Assembly: GCA_035499215.1 (NCBI GenBank)
Contig: DATJZH010000190.1
Span: 1-28,766 of the forward strand
Direction of reading: 5' to 3'
DNA: 28,766 nt
Source of the DNA: DATJZH01 sp035499215
GTDB taxonomy: Bacteria > Actinomycetota > Actinomycetes > Streptosporangiales > Streptosporangiaceae
Notes under the pieces: model-generated
What the model saw: only the letters and a program-made list of their open reading frames with translations
Told to the model about the DNA's origin: nothing
Databases searched by the model: none
Made by a program: the position numbers and the translations under genes
In this document: positions 6,787-14,838 of the stretch, piece by piece
Layout of the letters: each line of letters begins with the position of its first letter
Numbering within the stretch: the stretch's first letter is position 1

Positions 6787-8151
6787 TCACATCCGGGCGA
6801 GCCGTTCGATCCGGCGGTGCAGTTCCGGCACGAAACTGTGCTCCTCGGGCTTCATCAGCACGCTGCGCAGGATCCGCGACCCGTCCTGGTCCGCTTCGAC
6901 GTCCGGATGGCGGCGGGCGAACGCGCCGGCGGGAACCCGCAGCGTGCTGACGAAGACCGGGTCCGCCTGGTCAGCCATCCCGGCCGCCAGCATCCGGGTG
7001 CAAGCCCGGTCAATGGCCGAGAGCCTGGGCGTATCGATGGCCGGGAAGTAGCCGACGATGTCGAGCTCAGGGCGCTGGTACAGCTGCAGGCTGGCCGAGC
7101 CCGTGATCAGTTCCGCCCAGTCCAGCGCGGCACGGCGGCATGCCGCCAGCACCTGGCCGAGGCCAGCCTGATCGGGCGGCAGCAGCCGGAAGGTCAGCCA
7201 GAGCGCGGCCGCCGCGGCCCCGGCCCGTGAGCACTCGAGGCTGATCTCGCCGAGGTGCAGCTCGTCGGAAGTGAAATAGGTGTAGGGCGATTCATGCAGA
7301 TAGAAGCGTCCCACGGACGGATCGCGGAACAGGACGGCGCCGCATCCGTACGGCTGCAGGCCGTGCTTGTGCGGGTCGACGACCACCGAGTCGCACTCGG
7401 CGATTGCCTGCCACGGCGCCGGATCGAGACCGGCATCGCCGGCTAGCCCGGCCAGCAGGGCAAAGAAGCCGCCGTAGGCAGCGTCCACATGCACCCGGAC
7501 GTCGTGCCGGCGGGCCGCGGCGAGTATCTCGTGCACGGGGTCGATGGCGCCCAGGCCCGTGGTGCCGGCCGTCGCCACGACGGTTCCGATCCGCCCGGCC
7601 GCCAGCACCGCGTCGAGCGCGCCGACGTCCATCCGGCCTGCTGCATCGACGCCGACCTGGGCTGCCTCGACTCCAAGCACCCTGCACATCCGGCTGTGCG
7701 TGTAATGCGCCTCGGTGCTGACGGCCACGCCCCTGCCGGGATGCAGCTCGCGCGCGACGTAAAGCGCCTCCAGGTTGGCGATTGTGCCACTCGTGGTCAG
7801 GTGACCCAGGTGGGTGGCGAGGCCGAACATCTGCGCTAGCTGCCCGATGACCTCCTTCTCCATCCGCGCCGTGGCCGGGCCACCGTCGAGCGCGTGGTTG
7901 TTCGGGTTGACGAGCATGGCCGTGAGGTAGCCGATCACGGCCGCCGGATGCGGTGGCTTGAGCATCTGGCCGGCGTAGCACGGATGGAAAAACGGGTAGT
8001 TCTCCCGCAGCCGGCCGGTGAACTCGCCGAACGCGGCGGCGAACTGCTCGTCGCTGATGTGCAGCGCCGGGTCTGGCTCGAACCGCGCGAAGGTTGCCTC
8101 CCAGTTCCTGATCGCGTCCACGCCGCTGCTCAGCCAGCGCCGCAGGTCCAT
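6787..8151 (-). CDS. PLP-dependent amino acid decarboxylase (group II)
   Basis: A 454-aa enzyme of the aromatic amino acid/glutamate decarboxylase fold. Lys262 in VDPHKHGL forms the Schiff base with pyridoxal phosphate. Asp223 in HVDAAYGG contacts the pyridine nitrogen, and His149 in STEAHYTHS should stack on the ring. TTSGTIANLEAL (119-130) is the phosphate-binding region. The C-terminus carries the small domain (SRILRSVLMKPEEH). I placed the start at ATG 8151, preceded by a G-rich ribosome site, rather than a further 22 codons upstream. The substrate is not evident; related actinobacterial proteins are annotated as aspartate or aromatic amino acid decarboxylases. It is divergent from the acyl-CoA dehydrogenase operon, with an inverted repeat between them. 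Confidence 0.87.
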   Translation of the reverse strand: MDLRRWLSSGVDAIRNWEATFARFEPDPALHISDEQFAAAFGEFTGRLRENYPFFHPCYAGQMLKPPHPAAVIGYLTAMLVNPNNHALDGGPATARMEKEVIGQLAQMFGLATHLGHLTTSGTIANLEALYVARELHPGRGVAVSTEAHYTHSRMCRVLGVEAAQVGVDAAGRMDVGALDAVLAAGRIGTVVATAGTTGLGAIDPVHEILAAARRHDVRVHVDAAYGGFFALLAGLAGDAGLDPAPWQAIAECDSVVVDPHKHGLQPYGCGAVLFRDPSVGRFYLHESPYTYFTSDELHLGEISLECSRAGAAAAALWLTFRLLPPDQAGLGQVLAACRRAALDWAELITGSASLQLYQRPELDIVGYFPAIDTPRLSAIDRACTRMLAAGMADQADPVFVSTLRVPAGAFARRHPDVEADQDGSRILRSVLMKPEEHSFVPELHRRIERLARM

Positions 8152-8238
8152 AGCCGTCCCCCCGAGGGTCCTAATCGCCGGCGGCCGACTCTGGCGCGCT
8201 GCCGGGGGCATGGACACGAACAGGGCCCAGTACCGTCT

Positions 8239-8287
8239 CGGCCAGCACCATGCGAAGACCGTTGCATGCTGGCCATGGTGGCCAGCA
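8239..8287. promoter_or_regulatory. Operator candidate: perfect 9-bp inverted repeat plus a third half-site
   Basis: TGCTGGCCA (8267-8275) and TGGCCAGCA (8279-8287) are exact reverse complements separated by TGG. A further near-copy, CGGCCAGCA, lies at 8239-8247. The element sits between the divergent decarboxylase and acyl-CoA dehydrogenase genes, where a dimeric repressor could control both. No regulator gene is adjacent, so the binder is unknown. Confidence 0.5.
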
Positions 8288-8297
8288 GGTAGTTAGG

Positions 8298-8303
8298 TAG
8301 TAT
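8298..8303 (+). promoter_or_regulatory. Possible -10 element of the acyl-CoA dehydrogenase operon
   Basis: TAGTAT (8298-8303), or the overlapping TATTGT (8301-8306), lies 25-30 bases before ATG 8328. It is 11 bases downstream of the inverted repeat, so a protein on that repeat would cover the -35 region. No good -35 match is visible. Confidence 0.35.
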
Positions 8304-8327
8304 TGTCCGGAGTGCGAGGAGGCGCAG

Positions 8328-9548
8328 ATGGATTTCGAGTTCGACGCTCGCACCGAAGAACTCCGAACCCAGCTGCTGGCCTTTATGGACGACAATATTT
8401 ATCCTGCGGAAAAGGTCTTCGCCGCCCAGGTAGCGGATGCCGCGGCGGCGGGCCGGACCTGGGCCCGGCCGCCGGTCATCGACGAGCTGAAGGCGCAGGC
8501 CCGCAGCCAGGGCCTGTGGAACCTGTTTCTGGCCCGCCATCCCGAAGGCGCTGGCCTGACCAGCCTGCAGTACGCGCCGCTGGCCGAGATCACCGGGCAC
8601 AGTCCCGAGATCGCGCCGGAAGCGCTGAACTGCGCGGCCCCGGACACCGGCAACATGGAGCTGCTCGCTGAGTTCGGCAGCCCGGCGCAGCAGGCCCGCT
8701 GGCTGCGGCCGCTGCTGGATGGCGAGATCCGGTCGGCGTTCTGCATGACCGAGCCCGATGTTGCCTCCTCCGACGCCACGAACATCGCGACCCGGGTCGA
8801 GCGCGTCGGCGGCTCCTTCGTTATCAACGGGCGGAAGTGGTGGTCCTCTGGCGCGATGGACCCGCGCTGCGAGATCCTGATCGTGATGGGCAAGACGGCC
8901 CCGCAGGCGCAGCGGCACCGGCAGCAGTCGATGATCCTGGTGCCGCGGCAGGCGCCTGGCGTGACGGTCCGGCGCGGCACCCGGGTGTTCGGCTTCGCCG
9001 ACGGCGCCCACGGCGGCCACGCCGAGATCGAGTTCAGCGACGTGCGGGTGCCGGCCGAGAATCTTATCGCCGGCGAGGGCGATGGTTTCGGCATCGCCCA
9101 GGCGCGCCTCGGGCCCGGCCGGATTCACCATTGCATGCGGCTGATCGGAGCGGCCGAGCGGGCACTGGAGTTGTTGTGCGGGCGCGTCACCGAGCGCACC
9201 GCGTTCGGCAAGCCGCTGGCCGAACAGGGCGTCATCCAGGACTGGATCGCCGAGTCCCGGGTACGCATTGAGTCGGCCAGGCTGCTGGTACTGAAGACCG
9301 CCTGGCTGATGGATACCGTGGGCAACAAGGGCGCCCACGCCGAGATTCAGGAAATCAAGATCGCCACGCCGGCGATGGCCGAGTGGGTCATCGACAAGGC
9401 CATCCAGGCGCACGGCGCCGGCGGGGTCAGCCAGGACTTCCCGCTGGCCCAGCTGTGGGCCAGCGCGCGAACCCTGAGGCTCGCGGACGGGCCGGACGAG
9501 GTGCACAAGCGCTCACTCGCGCGACGCGAGCTGAGGAAGTACCGCTAA
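8328..9548 (+). CDS. Acyl-CoA dehydrogenase (FadE2/ACAD11-like)
   Basis: A 406-aa flavoenzyme that would introduce the alpha-beta double bond in an acyl-CoA. The features are the acidic/FAD motif AFCMTEPDVASSDATN, INGRKWWSSGAMDPRC, and ERTAFGKPLAEQG. The C-terminus DGPDEVHKRSLARREL replaces the YEGT-type catalytic segment of medium-chain enzymes. This C-terminus, together with EALNCAAPDTGNMELL, is characteristic of the FadE2/ACAD10-11 group. A strong GAGGAGG site precedes ATG 8328. It leads a same-strand run of four genes with very short or overlapping junctions. The substrate is unknown; FadE2-group enzymes often act on branched or unusual acyl chains. Confidence 0.9.
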   Translation: MDFEFDARTEELRTQLLAFMDDNIYPAEKVFAAQVADAAAAGRTWARPPVIDELKAQARSQGLWNLFLARHPEGAGLTSLQYAPLAEITGHSPEIAPEALNCAAPDTGNMELLAEFGSPAQQARWLRPLLDGEIRSAFCMTEPDVASSDATNIATRVERVGGSFVINGRKWWSSGAMDPRCEILIVMGKTAPQAQRHRQQSMILVPRQAPGVTVRRGTRVFGFADGAHGGHAEIEFSDVRVPAENLIAGEGDGFGIAQARLGPGRIHHCMRLIGAAERALELLCGRVTERTAFGKPLAEQGVIQDWIAESRVRIESARLLVLKTAWLMDTVGNKGAHAEIQEIKIATPAMAEWVIDKAIQAHGAGGVSQDFPLAQLWASARTLRLADGPDEVHKRSLARRELRKYR

Positions 9549-9562
9549 CAGGAGGAGAAGAC

Positions 9563-10324
9563 ATGTCAGACGCAGCGCAGCGGGTAGCCATCGTCACGGG
9601 CGGCGGTCGCGGCATCGGAGCGGCCACCGCCACCCGGCTGGCCGCCGACGGACTCGCCATCGCAGTGCTCGACCTGAAAGAGGACATGTGCGGCGCCACG
9701 GTCGACGCGATCACCAAGGATGGCGGCAAGGCGATCGCCGTGGGCGCGGATGTCAGCGACTCCGACCAGGTCGCGGCGGCGGTGGATAAGGTCGCCAGCG
9801 AGCTGGGCCCGCCTGTGGTGCTGGTCAACAACGCGGGCGTGCTCCGCGACAACATGCTGTTCAAGATGAGCCAGGATGACTGGGACACGGTCCTGCAGGT
9901 GCACCTGCGCGGCGCGTTCCTGATGACCAAGGCCAGCCAGAAGCACATGGTGGACCAGAAGTACGGCCGGATCGTCAGCCTGTCGTCGACCTCGGCGCTC
10001 GGCAACCGCGGTCAGGCCAACTACTCCGCCGCCAAGGCGGGCATGCAGGGCTTCACCAAGACGCTCGCGAAAGAGCTGGGCAGGTACGGCATCACCGCCA
10101 ACGCCGTGGCGCCGGGCTTCATCGTCACCGACATGACGGCGGCCACCGCGGCCAGGATGAAGATGTCCTTCGAGGACTTCCAGAAGATGGTCGCCGACCA
10201 GACCCCGGTGGGCCGTGTGGGCCAGCCGGACGACGTGGCTAACGTGATCTCGTTCCTGGCCAGCGAGGGTTCCGGGTTCGTCTCCGGCCAGGTGATCTAC
10301 GTCGCTGGCGGGCCTCTGTGTTAA
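9563..10324 (+). CDS. SDR-family reductase (FabG-like 3-oxoacyl or 3-hydroxyacyl oxidoreductase)
   Basis: A 253-aa short-chain dehydrogenase. The cofactor motif is TGGGRGIG (12-19), NNAG is at 89-92, and the catalytic residues are Ser141, Tyr154 and Lys158 (YSAAK). ATG 9563 follows AGGAGGAG. The order TPVGRVGQPDDVANVISFLASEGSGFVSGQ matches the FabG class. In this operon it more likely oxidises a 3-hydroxyacyl-CoA during degradation than serves fatty acid synthesis; that is inference from neighbours. Its stop overlaps the next gene start by seven bases. Confidence 0.9.
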   Translation: MSDAAQRVAIVTGGGRGIGAATATRLAADGLAIAVLDLKEDMCGATVDAITKDGGKAIAVGADVSDSDQVAAAVDKVASELGPPVVLVNNAGVLRDNMLFKMSQDDWDTVLQVHLRGAFLMTKASQKHMVDQKYGRIVSLSSTSALGNRGQANYSAAKAGMQGFTKTLAKELGRYGITANAVAPGFIVTDMTAATAARMKMSFEDFQKMVADQTPVGRVGQPDDVANVISFLASEGSGFVSGQVIYVAGGPLC

Positions 10325-11517
10325 GCCCGGCCGGCGGTGTTATCGCCGACGAGCTGCGCGGCCAGGTGCGTGAGTTCCTGGCCGCGCGGGACCCGGCCGC
10401 GGCGGACCGGCTCGGCTTCCTCCGCGCCAGGTTCGACGCGGGCCTGGCATGGGTGCACTACCCGGCAGGCCTGGGCGGCCAGGGCATCTCGCGTGCATTG
10501 CAGCCGGTCGTGGACGCCGAGTTCGCGGCCGCCGGTGCACCGACCAATAAACCGGAGCGCAACGGGATAGGCCTGGGCATGGCCGCGCCCACCATCGCGG
10601 CCAGCGGCAGCGGTGAGCAGCAGAAGCGCTGGCTGCGGCCGCTGTGGACCGGCGAGGAGATCTGGTGCCAGCTGTTCAGCGAGCCCGGCGCCGGGTCGGA
10701 CCTCGCGGGCCTGGCCACCCGTGCCGTGGCTGACGGTGACACGTGGGTGGTGACCGGGCAGAAGGTCTGGACATCGTTGGCCCATCTGGCCCGGTGGGCG
10801 CTGCTGCTTGCCCGGACGAACCCGGACCTGCCCAAGCACCAGGGCATCACGTACTTCGCCCTGGACATGACCACGCCAGGCGTGGAGGTCCGGCCGCTGC
10901 GCCAGCTCACCGGCGAGGCCGAGTTCAACGAGGTGTTCCTGTCCGGCGTGGTGATTCCCGACGCCGACCGGATCGGCGGCGTCGGCGCGGGCTGGCAGGT
11001 CGCGACGGCGACGCTGATGAACGAGCGGGTGTCCATCGGGGGGGCAGCGCTGCCCAGGGAAGGCGGCATGATCGGCGCCGCGGCGGCGTCCTGGCGTGCG
11101 CACCCGCAGCGGCGCACCGCCGGGCTGCACGACCGGATGCTGCGCCTGTGGGCAGACGCCGAGATCGCCAGGCTGGCCGGAGTGCGGCTGCGGCAGCAGG
11201 TTGCGGCGGGCTACCCGGGTCCGGAGGGATCGGCGGCCAAGCTGGTCTTCGCCCGCCTGAACCAGGAGATCTCGGAATTCGACGTCGAGCTGTCCGGCGC
11301 CGAGGGCCTGCGCTATGACGACTGGACGATGCGCAGGCCGGAGGGCGCCAACTTCTACGGCCGCGGCCCCGGCTACCGTTTCCTGCGGTCCACGGGCAAC
11401 TCGATTGAGGGCGGGACGTCAGAGATCCTGCGCAATATCGTCGCCGAGCGGGTACTCGGGCTGCCGCCGGAGAACCGGGTCGACAAGGACGTGCCATGGA
11501 AGGATCTGCCGCGTTGA
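10318..11517 (+). CDS. Acyl-CoA dehydrogenase, probable catalytic chain of a heteromeric pair
   Basis: A 399-aa acyl-CoA dehydrogenase with QLFSEPGAGSDLAGL, VVTGQKVWTS and C-terminal SIEGGTSEILRNIVAERVLG. The YEGT glutamate of medium-chain enzymes is not in register. Glu236 in LMNERVSIG aligns with the helix-G catalytic base of isovaleryl- and long-chain dehydrogenases and is the likely base. GTG 10318 lies inside the end of the reductase gene, so expression is probably coupled; its second codon is TTA, rare in this GC-rich DNA. The following gene encodes another dehydrogenase-like chain and overlaps by 22 bases, as in mycobacterial alpha2beta2 steroid side-chain enzymes (FadE26-27, FadE28-29). 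Confidence 0.88.
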   Translation: MLSPAGGVIADELRGQVREFLAARDPAAADRLGFLRARFDAGLAWVHYPAGLGGQGISRALQPVVDAEFAAAGAPTNKPERNGIGLGMAAPTIAASGSGEQQKRWLRPLWTGEEIWCQLFSEPGAGSDLAGLATRAVADGDTWVVTGQKVWTSLAHLARWALLLARTNPDLPKHQGITYFALDMTTPGVEVRPLRQLTGEAEFNEVFLSGVVIPDADRIGGVGAGWQVATATLMNERVSIGGAALPREGGMIGAAAASWRAHPQRRTAGLHDRMLRLWADAEIARLAGVRLRQQVAAGYPGPEGSAAKLVFARLNQEISEFDVELSGAEGLRYDDWTMRRPEGANFYGRGPGYRFLRSTGNSIEGGTSEILRNIVAERVLGLPPENRVDKDVPWKDLPR

Positions 11518-12812
11518 CGGGAGCCGCCGAGCGCGGTGCCTCTGGGCAACGCGGCATGTCCCGGGAACGCGGCACGTCCCGGGAACGCGGCACATCCCGG
11601 GAACGCGGCACGTCCCGGGAACGCGGCACGTCCCGGGAACGCGGCGCCGCCCGGCAGCCGGGTGCCGCGCCTGGGATCCCTGACCTGCTCTACGGCGAGA
11701 CCGAAAACGAGCTGCGTGCCGCCGTTCGCGCGCTTCTCGCCGACCGGGCCGGCTGGCGCCAGGTCCTGGCCAGGACCGAGATGGCGCAGTCGTACGACTC
11801 AGGGCTGTGGCGGGAGCTGGCGGCTGGCGTCGGCTGCGCGGGCCTGCTCGTGCCCGAGGAACATGGCGGAGCCGGAGCCTCCTACCGCGAGGCTGCCGTC
11901 GTGGCCGAGGAGGTGGGCCGGGCGGTGGCACCGGTGCCCTACCTAGGCAGCGCGGTGGTCGCGACCGCCGCGCTGCTGTCAGTGGCAGACAAGCTGCTGT
12001 TGCCCGATGTCGCGGCCGGTGCCGTCACCGCGGCGCTCGCCATCCCGTTCGCCGCGGCGCCCGGGGCCCGGCCGGTTCCGACCGTCCGGCTCGGCCCGCC
12101 GCGTGAGAGCGACCCGGCCGGAAGCTACCGGCTGACCGGATCGGTCGCCGGAGTCGCCGACGCGCTGCCGGCGGACGTACTGCTGGTGCCCGCCGACGGC
12201 GTCCCGTTCGGGCTGTATGCGGTGGCAGCCGGCGCGGCGGGGCTGCGCGCGGCGCCGGTCGTGTCGCTCGATGGGACCAGGCAGCTGGCGGACCTCTCCT
12301 TCGATGACGTGCCGGCTCGGCAGCTGGCGGCCGGCGCGGACGCCGATGCGGCGATCGCGGCCGCGCTGAGCGCGGGAGCGGCGATGATCGCCTCCGAACT
12401 GCTCGGGCTGGCTGAGCGGTGCCTGGAGATGACCGTCGGCTATGTCAGGGAGCGGCGCCAGTTCGGCCGCCCGGTCGGGTCCTTCCAGGCCATCAAGCAC
12501 CGGCTCGCTGACGTGTGGGTCGGCGTGACGCAGGCCCGCGCGGCAGCCCGGTACGCGGCCGCCTGCCTGGCGGCCGGCGACCCCGACGCTGCGGTCGCCA
12601 TCGCCCTGGCCAAGGCTGCGTGCTCCGACGTCGCGGTCAAGGCGGGTCAGGAGACGGTGCAGCTGCACGGTGGCATCGGCTTTACCTGGGAGCACCCGGC
12701 ACACCTCTGCCTGAAGCGGGCGAAGGCCGACTCGATCGCCTTCGGAACCGCCGACGCGCACCGCGCGACGCTGGCCTGGCTCGTCGACCTGCCGGCACCG
12801 GGCGCATGCTGA
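11496..12812 (+). CDS. Acyl-CoA dehydrogenase-like chain with an N-terminal repeat tail, probably non-catalytic partner
   Basis: A 438-aa protein whose dehydrogenase fold begins near residue 62 (DLLYGETENELRAAVRALL). It ends with YVRERRQFGRPVGSFQAIKHR and VQLHGGIGFTWEHPAHLCLK. At the helix-G position, where its partner has NERV, this protein has alanine-rich sequence (SAGAAMIASELLG). The C-terminal YEGT-type glutamate is also absent, so it probably lacks its own base. Residues 21-50 are five copies of (T/M)SRERG, a basic and acidic low-complexity tail. ATG 11496 lies in the upstream gene; ATG 11556, in the first repeat, is an alternative start that has no clear ribosome site. It closes the four-gene operon. 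Confidence 0.85.
   Translation: MEGSAALTGAAERGASGQRGMSRERGTSRERGTSRERGTSRERGTSRERGAARQPGAAPGIPDLLYGETENELRAAVRALLADRAGWRQVLARTEMAQSYDSGLWRELAAGVGCAGLLVPEEHGGAGASYREAAVVAEEVGRAVAPVPYLGSAVVATAALLSVADKLLLPDVAAGAVTAALAIPFAAAPGARPVPTVRLGPPRESDPAGSYRLTGSVAGVADALPADVLLVPADGVPFGLYAVAAGAAGLRAAPVVSLDGTRQLADLSFDDVPARQLAAGADADAAIAAALSAGAAMIASELLGLAERCLEMTVGYVRERRQFGRPVGSFQAIKHRLADVWVGVTQARAAARYAAACLAAGDPDAAVAIALAKAACSDVAVKAGQETVQLHGGIGFTWEHPAHLCLKRAKADSIAFGTADAHRATLAWLVDLPAPGAC
11556..11645 (+). repeat. In-frame 18-bp minisatellite, five copies
   Basis: The unit ACGTCCCGGGAACGCGGC occurs five times head to tail. Copy one has ATG and copy three ACA in place of the first ACG; otherwise they are identical. 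Each unit encodes six residues (TSRERG), so gain or loss of units keeps the reading frame. A degenerate half unit (GGGCAACGCGGC) precedes it. Confidence 0.9.
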
Positions 12813-13202
12813 CGCCGGGCCCGCCGCAGTAACCTGATGGACGCTGCAGCCAGCGGCATGGGTGCCGGTGAAGCCGCCGTTCAGCGGGTCGCCGGCGGCG
12901 GGGAGAGCGGCGCGGCGCGATGGGTGCTGATGGCCAGTTCTGTCCCGATACGGACGCAGCTGCCGGGTCTCAGCACCGGCCAGAAACCTCGCAAAACGGG
13001 TCACCGAAACAGTCAGTTAACACGAACGGCCGGTCACCTGCGCCTGTTGCCGGCCCCGTAACAGCCAGGAAACGCGCACGAAACTCGCACATGGGAAAAC
13101 TGAATCCGTCCTGACGATACGAAGCGGTCGGCTGGGAGCGTGCTGGTCGGCGCCGCCTAGCTCCCCCGGCAAGCCCTTCGCTTCAGCCTCTGGAGGCGGA
13201 GA
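12813..13202. other. 390-base intergenic region before the ammonium transporter
   Basis: No convincing gene is present; the short open frames lack ribosome sites and recognisable proteins. The first 150 bases show nothing I can interpret. From about 12995 the sequence becomes less GC-rich and contains several GAAAC and GTnAC pentamers, the best arranged at 13058-13084. GATACG near 13115 could serve as a -10 element. Confidence 0.5.
13058..13084 (+). promoter_or_regulatory. GlnR-like box upstream of amt
   Basis: GTAAC (13058-13062), GAAAC (13069-13073) and GAAAC (13080-13084) are separated by exactly six bases each. The actinobacterial GlnR consensus is GTnAC-n6-GAAAC repeated with n6 spacing, so the first two boxes match and the third is a GAAAC. 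It lies about 120 bases before the transporter start. A weaker GAAAC-n6-TTAAC pair is at 13006-13021. GlnR activates amt genes under nitrogen limitation in related bacteria. Confidence 0.55.
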
Positions 13203-14630
13203 GTGGTTCCCTATGCGCACTGGCTCAGTTCCGGGGATAACGCCTGGCAACTGACAGCCGCGACGCTCGTCGGTCTGATGAGCATCCCCGCCCTGGCGGT
13301 GCTGTACGGCGGAATCGTGCAGAAAAAATGGGCGGTAAATACCATGCTGATGGTATTCTGCACGTTCTGCCTGACGCTCGTCGTCTGGGTCCTGTGGGCC
13401 TTCAAGATGGGCTTCGGCCATGCATGGATCGGCTCGTACGTCGGCGAGCCGGGCCAGGTCGTGGGCCAGAACGGAGAACAAGGGCAGGCATTCATCCCGC
13501 TGCTCAAGGGCCTGATGCCGAACTTCCGGTTCCCGGAAGCGTCGCTGGTGTACTTCCAGTTCGTGTTCGCCGCGATCACGCCGATCCTGTTCATCGGCAG
13601 CGTGCTCGGGCGGATCAAGTTCAAGGTCTGGCTGATCTTCGTGCCGCTGTGGATCACGTTCGCCTACGCGGTGAACGCGTTCCTGCTCTGGGGCGGCGGG
13701 TTCTGGGCGCAGAAGGGCGCGCTGGACTTCAGCGGCGGCTACGTCATTCACCTGGCGGCCGGCGTCTCCGGCTTCGTGGCTGCGGCCATGGTCGGGCCGA
13801 GACTGGCGCGCGACCGCGAGCGGGCGGTGCCGAACAACCTGCTGTTCGTCGGGGTCGGAGCGGGCATCCTGTGGCTCGGCTGGAACGGGTTCAACGGCGG
13901 CGACCCGTACTTCGCCGGCGCTGACGCGGCGGCCGCCGTGATCAACACCAACCTTGCGACTGCCGTGGCGATGATGACCTGGATCATCCTGGACATGTCG
14001 TTCGGCAAGGAGAAGAAGGCCACGTTCCTCGGCGGCGTCAACGGCATGATCTGCGGCCTGGTCGGCATCACGCCGGCGGCCGGCTACGTCACCGGCGTGG
14101 GCGCGATCCTCATCGGCCTGATCGCCTCCGCCGCGGTCTGGGGCCTGTGGTCCTACCTGCCGAGAAAGGTCTGGCCGTTCACCAAGGTGGATGACGCCCT
14201 CGGGGTCGTCTACACGCACGGTTTCGCCGGCCTGTTCGGCGGTCTGCTGGTCGGCCTGTTCGCCGATCCCAAGATGATCGTGTATCTCGGCATCGGGAAG
14301 AACCCGTCCGTCTCCGGCGCCGGCTTGTTCTACGGGCACCCGCGCCAGCTGCTGATCCAGGCCGGTGCCGCGGGCACGGTGATCGTCTGGGACGCATGCG
14401 TCACGTTCGTGATCTTGTGGGTCATCGGGCGGTTCACCAGGCTCCGCGTGAGCGACGAGGAGCAGATGCTCGGTGACCTGGCGGTGCACGGCGAGGTTGC
14501 CTACCCGGAGGAGGAGCAGGAGCTCGCGCTCGCCGGCATCTCCGTCGAAGGCGCGGGAGACGGGACGAAAATTCACAGCGAGAACGACCCGCTGGGTCCG
14601 GGGAGGGTGCTCACCGAGAAGCCGCAGTGA
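13203..14630 (+). CDS. amt: Ammonium transporter (Amt/AmtB family)
   Basis: A 475-aa channel for ammonium uptake with about 11 TM helices. The family signature DFSGGYVIHLAAGVSGFVAA holds the conserved Asp and the first pore histidine. The second pore histidine is in VYTHGFAGLFGG. Early motifs PALAVLYGGIVQKK and WVLWAFKMGFG fit TM1-TM2. The ~55-residue cytoplasmic C-terminus after RLRVSDEEQMLGDLAVHGE is long and acidic; in AmtB this region contacts GlnK. GTG 13203 follows GGAGG with six bases between. No glnK or glnD gene follows, unlike the common actinobacterial amtB-glnK-glnD order, and a strong terminator closes the unit. Confidence 0.95.
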   Translation: MVPYAHWLSSGDNAWQLTAATLVGLMSIPALAVLYGGIVQKKWAVNTMLMVFCTFCLTLVVWVLWAFKMGFGHAWIGSYVGEPGQVVGQNGEQGQAFIPLLKGLMPNFRFPEASLVYFQFVFAAITPILFIGSVLGRIKFKVWLIFVPLWITFAYAVNAFLLWGGGFWAQKGALDFSGGYVIHLAAGVSGFVAAAMVGPRLARDRERAVPNNLLFVGVGAGILWLGWNGFNGGDPYFAGADAAAAVINTNLATAVAMMTWIILDMSFGKEKKATFLGGVNGMICGLVGITPAAGYVTGVGAILIGLIASAAVWGLWSYLPRKVWPFTKVDDALGVVYTHGFAGLFGGLLVGLFADPKMIVYLGIGKNPSVSGAGLFYGHPRQLLIQAGAAGTVIVWDACVTFVILWVIGRFTRLRVSDEEQMLGDLAVHGEVAYPEEEQELALAGISVEGAGDGTKIHSENDPLGPGRVLTEKPQ

Positions 14631-14647
14631 TGCACACCACCTGAAGA

Positions 14648-14688
14648 AGCAGGGCGCCCGCGGATTCGGCCTCCGCGGGCGCCCTGCT
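14648..14688 (+). terminator. Strong stem-loop terminator after amt
   Basis: The 17 bases 14648-14664 are the exact reverse complement of 14672-14688, enclosing the seven-base loop TTCGGCC. It lies 17 bases after the amt stop. There is no T-run, as is common for GC-rich actinobacterial terminators. Confidence 0.85.
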
Positions 14689-14838
14689 GGCGCATCTGCT
14701 TCCGGCGACTGCCTCCAGACTGGGCGGGGTTGATCCTGCCCGGCAGTCACCACAGTGCCGCAGCCGAGCGCTGGCTGGGCAGTCTCGCTGACCGGCGCCC
14801 CGGCCGGAGCGCGGCAGCGGGTCCAGCACAATAGGGTC

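Noticed and set aside
8130..9506. Minus-strand open frame of 458 codons across the FadE2-like gene
   Set aside because: It is antisense to a well-conserved acyl-CoA dehydrogenase with a strong ribosome site and shows no recognisable domain.
11560..11650. The 18-bp repeat array as a CRISPR-like or operator array
   Set aside because: The units abut without spacers, keep the reading frame and lie within a gene, so a coding minisatellite explains them better.
12837..13061. 74-codon open frame before amt
   Set aside because: There is no ribosome site or recognisable protein, and it runs into the GlnR-like box.
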